Assembly (NCBI GenBank): GCA_016763955.1
Contig: JAESSU010000510.1
Location: forward strand, 1 to 8,413
Length of the DNA stretch: 8,413 bases
From: Phycisphaeraceae bacterium
GTDB lineage: Bacteria; Planctomycetota; Phycisphaerae; Phycisphaerales; Phycisphaeraceae
Reading direction: 5' to 3'
Shown: piece after piece, positions 1 to 5,325 of the stretch
How positions within the stretch are numbered: the stretch's first letter is position 1
Layout of the letters: the number at the start of each line of letters is the position of its first letter
Made by a program: the position numbers and the translations under genes
The notes under the pieces: model-generated
Seen by the model: only the letters and a program-made list of their open reading frames with translations
Databases searched by the model: none
What the model was told of the DNA's origin: nothing

Positions 1-1160
1 CACATGTCCGTGTGCTACTGATGGAAGACATGCCCCGCCAAGGCATCGTCCCCTTGCGATTCCCGCCGCTTTACATCGATGATGATCTGGCTTTGATCCT
101 CTACACCTCAGGCACAAGCGGCTTGCCCAAAGGCGTGCAACTCACCCATGGTAATCTCTCATCCGAAATCAAAGCTATCACCCAACACGCTCAAATCAAA
201 CATGGCGATGTCTTCTTAGGCGTGCTCCCACAGTTCCACTGCTTCGGACTTACCGCACTGACTTTGTTACCCTTATCTGCGGGGGTCAAAGTCGTCTATA
301 CCGCGAGATTTGTACCCGGGAAAATCGTCGCCCTAATCCGTGAACACCGCCCCACCGTCTTTATGGCAGTTCCCTCAATGTATGGCGCGCTACTAAGTGT
401 TAAGTCTGCCAAACCTGAGGATTTTACATCCTTACGCTTACCCGTCTCCGGCGGTGAACCGTTGCCCCAAGCAATCTACAGTCAATTACGCGACCGCCTG
501 GGTGTTGACCTGCTTGAAGGTTATGGCTTAACTGAAACCTCGCCTGCCACCAACTGGTCTACGCCAGAAATTGCAAAGCGGTACTCCGTAGGAACCCCCC
601 TGCCGGGCGTGCGAAATCTCATTGTCGATGACCATGACAAACCCTTGCCCACCCATAGTGATGGCCACATTCTCATCGCTGGCCCTATCGTCATGAAAGG
701 CTACCACAACCTCCCGCGACTAAACCAAGAAGTTTTCGTCACACTCACCGATCCAATCGATGGCTTAACCAAACGTTTCTTCCGCACCGGAGACATCGGC
801 AAAATCGACGAGCTGGGCAGACTCTACATCACCGGCCGTCACAAAGAAATGATGATCATCGGCGGCGAAAATGTCTTCCCACGCGAAATCGAAGAAGTCC
901 TCATGCAACACCCTGCCATCCGAGTCGCAGCGGTCGTGGGCAAGCCGCACCCCTCACGAGGCGTAATCCCAATCGCATTTGTCGAACTCGAAGAAGATCA
1001 AACCTTCGACGAAACCCAACTGCGAACGCACTGCAAACAATTCTTAGCGAACTTCAAAATCCCCAAGAAAATCATCTGTAAAGACGAGTTGCCCAAAAAC
1101 CCAACAGGCAAAATCCAACGCAAAGAATTACAAAGCCAAGTCAATCAAAACAACTTTTAA
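1..1160 (+). CDS. AMP-binding acyl-CoA/acyl-ACP synthetase, C-terminal part (5' truncated by window edge)
   Basis: This is an adenylate-forming enzyme that would activate a carboxylic acid, probably a fatty acid, with ATP and pass it to CoA or ACP. The frame is open to the window edge (first full codon at 3), so the GTG at 12 is not the real start and the N-terminal part is missing. Counting from that GTG, the ANL-superfamily motifs appear in order: the phosphate loop YTSGTSGLPKG (31-41), GYGLTETSP (170-178) which contacts the adenylate, FRTGDIGKID (257-266) with the ribose-binding Asp, the hinge region GRHKEMMIIGGENVFP (275-290), and PKNPTGKIQRKEL (361-373) with the catalytic Lys at 367. The C-terminal lid domain is complete, ending in TAA. 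The motifs fit long-chain fatty-acid ligases better than acetyl-CoA synthetase, but the acyl substrate cannot be read from this fragment. An Aas-type fusion with an upstream acyltransferase is also possible, since the 5' part is unseen. Confidence 0.9.
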   Translation, partial: HVRVLLMEDMPRQGIVPLRFPPLYIDDDLALILYTSGTSGLPKGVQLTHGNLSSEIKAITQHAQIKHGDVFLGVLPQFHCFGLTALTLLPLSAGVKVVYTARFVPGKIVALIREHRPTVFMAVPSMYGALLSVKSAKPEDFTSLRLPVSGGEPLPQAIYSQLRDRLGVDLLEGYGLTETSPATNWSTPEIAKRYSVGTPLPGVRNLIVDDHDKPLPTHSDGHILIAGPIVMKGYHNLPRLNQEVFVTLTDPIDGLTKRFFRTGDIGKIDELGRLYITGRHKEMMIIGGENVFPREIEEVLMQHPAIRVAAVVGKPHPSRGVIPIAFVELEEDQTFDETQLRTHCKQFLANFKIPKKIICKDELPKNPTGKIQRKELQSQVNQNNF

Positions 1161-1190
1161 ATCACCCGCACACACCCTCACAATCCACCA

Positions 1191-1246
1191 AAGCCCAATG
1201 CTAAGGCTCTGCGAAGCATGGGATATGCCTTTTGCATCGCGCTTCG
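1191..1246 (+). other. Two overlapping imperfect stem-loops in the spacer after the acyl-CoA synthetase gene
   Basis: CCCAATGCT (1194-1202) can pair with AGCATGGG (1215-1222) with one bulged A. Alternatively CGAAGC (1212-1217) can pair with GCTTCG (1241-1246). The two share bases 1215-1217, so they are mutually exclusive. The first stem is followed a few bases later by CCTTTT (1228-1233), which is short for an intrinsic terminator. It could be a weak transcription terminator for the upstream gene; no small ORF or RNA gene was recognised here. Confidence 0.25.
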
Positions 1247-1319
1247 GAATAAAATCACCCTTTCCCGTGCTATACCGACATCGTTAATCACAAAAAATTA
1301 AACTATTAATTTATTAATC

Positions 1320-1342
1320 CACCACGATGGTTTATCGTAGTG
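1320..1342. promoter_or_regulatory. 9-bp imperfect dyad just upstream of the flavin/iron-sulfur fusion gene (possible operator)
   Basis: CACCACGAT (1320-1328) and ATCGTAGTG (1334-1342) form an inverted repeat with 8 of 9 positions complementary and a 5-base spacer. It ends 28 bases before the ATG at 1371 and lies just downstream of an AT-rich stretch (1290-1318) that could carry a promoter, for example TATTAA at 1304-1309 with no convincing -35. The position suits a repressor or redox-regulator site, or a 5' UTR hairpin. The sequence does not match the FNR/CRP consensus as I know it. Confidence 0.3.
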
Positions 1343-1370
1343 TGATCATTAACCTTTCTATGGACTTTGC

Positions 1371-3692
1371 ATGCACGTACCACTGATTAGTCGTTATACA
1401 CACTGGCTCCACAGCCAATGGCCCGCAGGTAAAGTCGAAAAGCTGCCCATTGCCAATGATGATGGTTCGACCAATGTCCAAGGGCTTTATATTGTCGGTG
1501 ACTTAACGGGCGTGCCTTTGCTTAAATTTTCGGCTGACACGGGCGCTCGAGCAGTGATGACCATTGCCAACGATCCCTCATTTGTCAAACGCGAGACATC
1601 CGATGCAGCTGTTGTGGACATTGCCATCATCGGCGGCGGTGTCTCTGGTTATGCTGCTGCAATGCAAGCTAAAATACAGAATCTAAGCTTCAAACTCATC
1701 GAAGCTACCGTGCCCTTTAGCACGATTGAAAATTTCCCCAAAGCCAAACCTATCTACACCTACCCCACGGATTTAACACCTGCTGGGGATTTACAGTTCC
1801 ATGAAAAATCCCATGTCAAAGAAGGATTACTCCAAGACCTTCATGAGCAAGTTGCCAAGGCTGGCATCGAGACCACTTTCGCCCGTGTTGAATCTGTTAA
1901 GCGCGTGGGTAAATACCTAGAGCTGCAAGCCCCCGCAAGTAATGACGCGCCGATCAAAGCGCATCGCGTGATTGTGGCTATCGGTCGCAGTGGCAACTAC
2001 CGCAAGCTCAACATCCCCGGTGAAGACCTCTCAACCAAAGTCTCCAATCGACTCCACGACCCTAAAGCATTTGCAAAGCAAAACGTCCTAGTCGTTGGCG
2101 GCGGTGATAGTGCTTTAGAAGCAGCCATCGCCTTGGCACAAAATGACGCACAGGTGACGGTCAGTTATCGTAAGGCAGAATTTTCACGGCCCAAGCCCGA
2201 AAATATTGATCAGCTTCAAGCCTTACAACATCAAGGCAAGCTTTCACTGATGATGGCTTCATCTCCAACGCAAATCACTGAAGATCAGGTCACCCTCTTA
2301 GACAATCAAAAACAACCCCAAACCCTTGCCAATGACGCCGTTTTCACACTCATTGGCCGGGAAGCTCCGCTAGATTTTTTTCGTAAATCAGGTGTGAACA
2401 TTAGCGGCGAATGGCGAACACCCACATGGGTCGGATTTGTGCTGTTCTTTGCTTTTGCATTATGGATTTATCACTGGAAAGGTGATTACAACATCCCTTT
2501 GGGACTCAAAGAAACGTTTAACAACAGCTCGCTGGGCATCAATCCCGCAACATGGATCGACCGTATTACCAGCATGGCTACAACTTACTTTAATGACACC
2601 ACCACCCTAGGCTACACCCTTAAAATATCTGCAAGCTCGCGGAGTTTTTACTACACACTCCTATATGCAGGTTGCGTTACATACTTTGGTCTCAAACGCA
2701 TTCGACGACGCAAAACACCTTATGTCACACGCCAGACCCTCACACTCACTGTGATTCAAGTGATTCCCTTGTTCATTTTGCCGGAGATTATTTTCCCGTG
2801 GATGGGGCATAACGGACTATTTGATAGCGGCTTTGGCGGCTGGTTTGCAGATACCTTTTTCGGGACCGCTAACTATGGACATGGCCGAGAATACTGGCGG
2901 GCATACGGGTTCATCCTCGCATGGCCGCTCATGGCATGGAACTGGTTCACCGATGCACCGATGTGGGGCTGGCTGATCGTGGGCTTTATCCAAACCTTCA
3001 TCATCATCCCACTAATGGTCAGGCGATGGGGCAAGGGAGCATACTGCGGCTGGGTTTGCAGTTGCGGCGCACTCGCTGAAACCTTAGGCGATACCCATCG
3101 TCATAAAATGCCCCACGGCCCATTTTGGAACAAACTCAATATGATCGGCCAAGTCTTCCTTGGCTTTGCAGTAGTACTAATGGTCTTACGCATCATCGGA
3201 TGGATCCCCGCAATCCCCGGAAGCGATGCAGTAAGCAATCTCTTTAAGTATCTAGCCAAAGGCGATGGTATCCCCATCATCAACTATGCCTACCTAGTCG
3301 ACTTACTCTTTGCAGGGGTCATTGGCGTGGGACTCTACTTTCATTTTTCAGGTCGCGTCTGGTGTCGCTTTGCTTGCCCGCTTGCTGCACTCATGCATAT
3401 CTATGCGCGCTTTTCACAGTTCCGCATCATTGCAGACAAAAAGAAATGTATCAGCTGCAATGTCTGCACCACCGTCTGTCATCAAGGCATCGACGTCATG
3501 AACTTTGCTAACAAAGGCAAACCCATGGAAGACCCGCAATGTGTCCGATGCAGTGCGTGTGTGCAAAGTTGCCCCACAGGTGTCCTCACATTTGGCCGTG
3601 TCGATCACAATAACAATGTCATTACGACCGATAAGCTTATCGCTTCACAGGTCCAAATGACGGAATTAACGATTAACGGCCAGTCTAAATAA
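1371..3692 (+). CDS. Fusion of TrxR-like flavin/NAD(P) oxidoreductase and NapH/CcoG-like membrane polyferredoxin
   Basis: Predicted membrane electron-transfer protein of 773 residues; inferred path NAD(P)H to FAD to [4Fe-4S] clusters, acceptor unknown. The N-terminal flavin part carries GLYIVGDLTG (38-47), the FAD motif GGGVSG (88-93), a VAIGRSG strand (202-208) and the NAD(P) motif GGGDSALE (243-250), then VSYRKAEFSRPKPEN (264-278). It has no cysteine, so it is not a disulfide reductase. Hydrophobic segments lie near 350-369, 423-442, 456-478, 531-550, 590-610 and 638-660, with an ambiguous one at 506-526. Counting the six clear ones puts the basic loop 441-454 and both ends in the cytoplasm. 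The membrane part holds CGWVCSCG (559-566) and CRFACP (665-670), as in NapH/CcoG-type proteins. Two 4Fe-4S motifs follow: CISCNVCTTVCH (693-704) and CVRCSACVQSCP (724-735). An in-frame TAA at 1350-1352 makes ATG 1371 the earliest start; the ribosome site is weak (GGA at 1362-1364). The GD motif is placed unusually early; see findings. Confidence 0.85.
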   Translation: MHVPLISRYTHWLHSQWPAGKVEKLPIANDDGSTNVQGLYIVGDLTGVPLLKFSADTGARAVMTIANDPSFVKRETSDAAVVDIAIIGGGVSGYAAAMQAKIQNLSFKLIEATVPFSTIENFPKAKPIYTYPTDLTPAGDLQFHEKSHVKEGLLQDLHEQVAKAGIETTFARVESVKRVGKYLELQAPASNDAPIKAHRVIVAIGRSGNYRKLNIPGEDLSTKVSNRLHDPKAFAKQNVLVVGGGDSALEAAIALAQNDAQVTVSYRKAEFSRPKPENIDQLQALQHQGKLSLMMASSPTQITEDQVTLLDNQKQPQTLANDAVFTLIGREAPLDFFRKSGVNISGEWRTPTWVGFVLFFAFALWIYHWKGDYNIPLGLKETFNNSSLGINPATWIDRITSMATTYFNDTTTLGYTLKISASSRSFYYTLLYAGCVTYFGLKRIRRRKTPYVTRQTLTLTVIQVIPLFILPEIIFPWMGHNGLFDSGFGGWFADTFFGTANYGHGREYWRAYGFILAWPLMAWNWFTDAPMWGWLIVGFIQTFIIIPLMVRRWGKGAYCGWVCSCGALAETLGDTHRHKMPHGPFWNKLNMIGQVFLGFAVVLMVLRIIGWIPAIPGSDAVSNLFKYLAKGDGIPIINYAYLVDLLFAGVIGVGLYFHFSGRVWCRFACPLAALMHIYARFSQFRIIADKKKCISCNVCTTVCHQGIDVMNFANKGKPMEDPQCVRCSACVQSCPTGVLTFGRVDHNNNVITTDKLIASQVQMTELTINGQSK

Positions 3693-3902
3693 CCATCCCC
3701 CTCGTCAATGCGACCTGTTGCTTATGTATGGGGCATGTTATTTAGGCCTACAGTATTTGCGCCGCGGATAAAACATACCCGATGAGTATACTTTGAGGTT
3801 TATATTCGACAAATTATATTTTTATATTTCATATTTTAATGACATTATCCGATCTTATTTAATAGAGACACCCTTTATTTCTTTGATCAGAGGAACCCGC
3901 CC
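3693..3902 (+). promoter_or_regulatory. AT-rich spacer with candidate promoter and ribosome binding site for glutamate dehydrogenase
   Basis: The best promoter candidate is TTGAGG (3793-3798), a 16-base spacer and TATATT (3815-3820), which matches the sigma-70 type consensus well at the -10 and moderately at the -35. This would give a 5' leader of about 75 bases. AGAGGA (3889-3894) sits 8 bases before the ATG at 3903 and is a strong Shine-Dalgarno match that fixes the start. Near the left end, CATCCCC (3694-3700) could pair with GGGGCATG (3730-3737) with one bulged base, followed by TTATTT; this may be a weak terminator for the upstream fusion gene, though its loop is long. No ORF or RNA gene was seen. 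Confidence 0.4.
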
Positions 3903-5195
3903 ATGGCCCATCAATCTCTATTTAATGATGCAATTAAACGCTTAGACAAAGCGGGCATACTCGCAAAAGTTGATCCTGAAGTTCTGCTGCGACTACGACA
4001 CCCCAAAGCCATCATGCAAGTGAGCATCCCCGTGCGCATGGATGATGGGACATTGCGAATCTTTGAAGGCTACCGCGTACAACATGACAACACACGAGGC
4101 CCCACCAAAGGCGGTATCCGCTATCACCCCGATGTCTCCTTAGATGAAGTCAAAGCCCTAGCGTTTTGGATGACATGCAAGTGTGCTGTGGCAGGCATTC
4201 CCTACGGGGGCGCTAAGGGCGGCATCGTCGTCAACCCCAAAGAACTTTCACACTTAGAACTCGAACGCCTTTCACGCGGTTTCATTGGACGCATGGCAGA
4301 CTTTATCGGCCCGGACATCGACATCCCAGCACCGGATGTCTACACCAATGCCATGATCATGGGCTGGATGATGAACGAATATTCCACCATCAAACGAACC
4401 AACTGCCCTGCGGTCATCACCGGCAAACCCATCGCATTAGGCGGTTCACTTGGGCGCGATGATGCCACCGGCCGAGGGGCCTACTATTGCATTAAAGAAC
4501 TAGAAAAACGCCGCCAATGGAACCCCGCTAATATCACCGTAGCTGTGCAAGGTTTTGGTAATGCCGGCCAACATGTCGCAAGATTACTGCATGCTGATGG
4601 CTATCAGATCGTTGCACTGAGTGATTCACGTGGGGGTATTTATCGCAAAGAAGGTTTTGATATTCCTAGTTTGATTAAATTCAAAAACGAATCCCGTCAG
4701 CTCAAAGCCATCTACTGTGAAGGCTCCGTCTGTGAGATGGTCGAATCGCAAACCCTCACCAATAGCGAATTACTTGAGTTGGATGTGGAGGTGCTAATTC
4801 CAGCTGCAATGGAAAATCAGATCACCAAAGAGAATGTGAATAACATTAAAGCGCCCGTGATCGTTGAGGTTGCTAATGGCCCGATTACCTCCCAAGCAGA
4901 TGCTGTGCTTGCAGACAAAAAAACACTCATTATCCCGGACATTCTTGCCAATGCTGGGGGTGTGACGGTGAGCTATTTTGAATGGGTACAAAACCGCCAA
5001 GGTTACTACTGGACCGTCCAAGAAGTTCAGCAACGACAAGAAACGATCATGTCCCGTGAATTTAATGCTGTGTATAATTTACTTGAAGAACACAAAGTAG
5101 ACATGCGCACCGCAGCATACACCCATGCACTAAAACGCATCGGCGACGCCATCGCAGCAGGCGGCACGCATACATACTTTAGTCAAGAATCGTAA
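3903..5195 (+). CDS. gdhA: Glutamate dehydrogenase (Glu/Leu/Phe/Val dehydrogenase family), probably NAD-linked
   Basis: Cytoplasmic enzyme that reversibly deaminates L-glutamate to 2-oxoglutarate and ammonium, linking nitrogen and carbon metabolism. The 430-residue length fits the hexameric bacterial type. The N-terminal substrate domain shows GPTKGGIRYHP (66-76) with Lys69, MTCKCAVAG (90-98) with Lys93, the catalytic lysine Lys105 in PYGGAKGG (100-107), and Asp145 in IPAPDVYTN (141-149). The Rossmann domain carries GFGNAG (217-222), and an Asp (241) near the end of its second strand in VALSDSRGG suggests NAD over NADP. By comparison with the well-studied clostridial enzyme, Lys69 and Ser357 (in VTVSYFEW) correspond to the pair that binds the glutamate side-chain carboxylate, which favours glutamate over leucine or phenylalanine. 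A strong Shine-Dalgarno supports the start. It stands alone, converging on valS. The symbol is by family; rocG/gudB naming is equally possible. Confidence 0.95.
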   Translation: MAHQSLFNDAIKRLDKAGILAKVDPEVLLRLRHPKAIMQVSIPVRMDDGTLRIFEGYRVQHDNTRGPTKGGIRYHPDVSLDEVKALAFWMTCKCAVAGIPYGGAKGGIVVNPKELSHLELERLSRGFIGRMADFIGPDIDIPAPDVYTNAMIMGWMMNEYSTIKRTNCPAVITGKPIALGGSLGRDDATGRGAYYCIKELEKRRQWNPANITVAVQGFGNAGQHVARLLHADGYQIVALSDSRGGIYRKEGFDIPSLIKFKNESRQLKAIYCEGSVCEMVESQTLTNSELLELDVEVLIPAAMENQITKENVNNIKAPVIVEVANGPITSQADAVLADKKTLIIPDILANAGGVTVSYFEWVQNRQGYYWTVQEVQQRQETIMSREFNAVYNLLEEHKVDMRTAAYTHALKRIGDAIAAGGTHTYFSQES

Positions 5196-5238
5196 ACACA
5201 GACAAAACTAAAGACTTTCAAAAGTTCAATCTATAAAA

Positions 5239-5273
5239 AACAGGCGCGCAAATAAAATGTTCACGCGCCTGTT
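5239..5273. terminator. Bidirectional intrinsic terminator between convergent gdh and valS
   Basis: AACAGGCGCG (5239-5248) pairs perfectly with CGCGCCTGTT (5264-5273) across a 15-base loop. On the minus strand the stem is followed by a T-run (the complement of the A-run at 5235-5240), a strong Rho-independent terminator for valS. On the plus strand the trailing sequence is TTGTATTTAATCTT, a weaker but plausible U-tract for the dehydrogenase gene. Confidence 0.85.
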
Positions 5274-5292
5274 GTATTTAATCTTCAATAGC

Positions 5293-5312
5293 CGCACGCA
5301 TACTTGCGTGCG
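5293..5312. terminator. Perfect 8-bp stem-loop just after the valS stop codon
   Basis: CGCACGCA (5293-5300) and TGCGTGCG (5305-5312) form a perfect 8-bp stem with the tetraloop TACT. It lies 13 bases past the valS stop codon (5326-5328 on the plus strand), before the larger terminator at 5239-5273 is reached. On the minus strand no T-run follows at once, so it may act as a 3'-end stabilising or accessory hairpin. On the plus strand, GTGTTTT follows 9 bases later and could give a backup terminator for readthrough from the dehydrogenase gene. Confidence 0.5.
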
Positions 5313-5325
5313 AGTGCCTTGTGTT

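Noticed and set aside
12..14. GTG at 12 as the start of the acyl-CoA synthetase
   Set aside because: The frame is open upstream to base 3 and the protein would lack most of the N-terminal domain normally found before the YTSGTSG motif. The gene is simply cut by the window edge.
3101..3608. Short ORFs overlapping the iron-sulfur part of the fusion gene
   Set aside because: They overlap the conserved Cys-rich coding region in other frames and have low-complexity compositions typical of shadow translation.
3731..3780. Imperfect inverted repeat GGGCATGTT / AACATACCC in the spacer before gdh
   Set aside because: It has one mismatch in nine and a loop of over 30 bases, with no adjacent U-tract; it also competes with another weak pairing at 3694-3737. 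It may be chance in a short AT-rich spacer.
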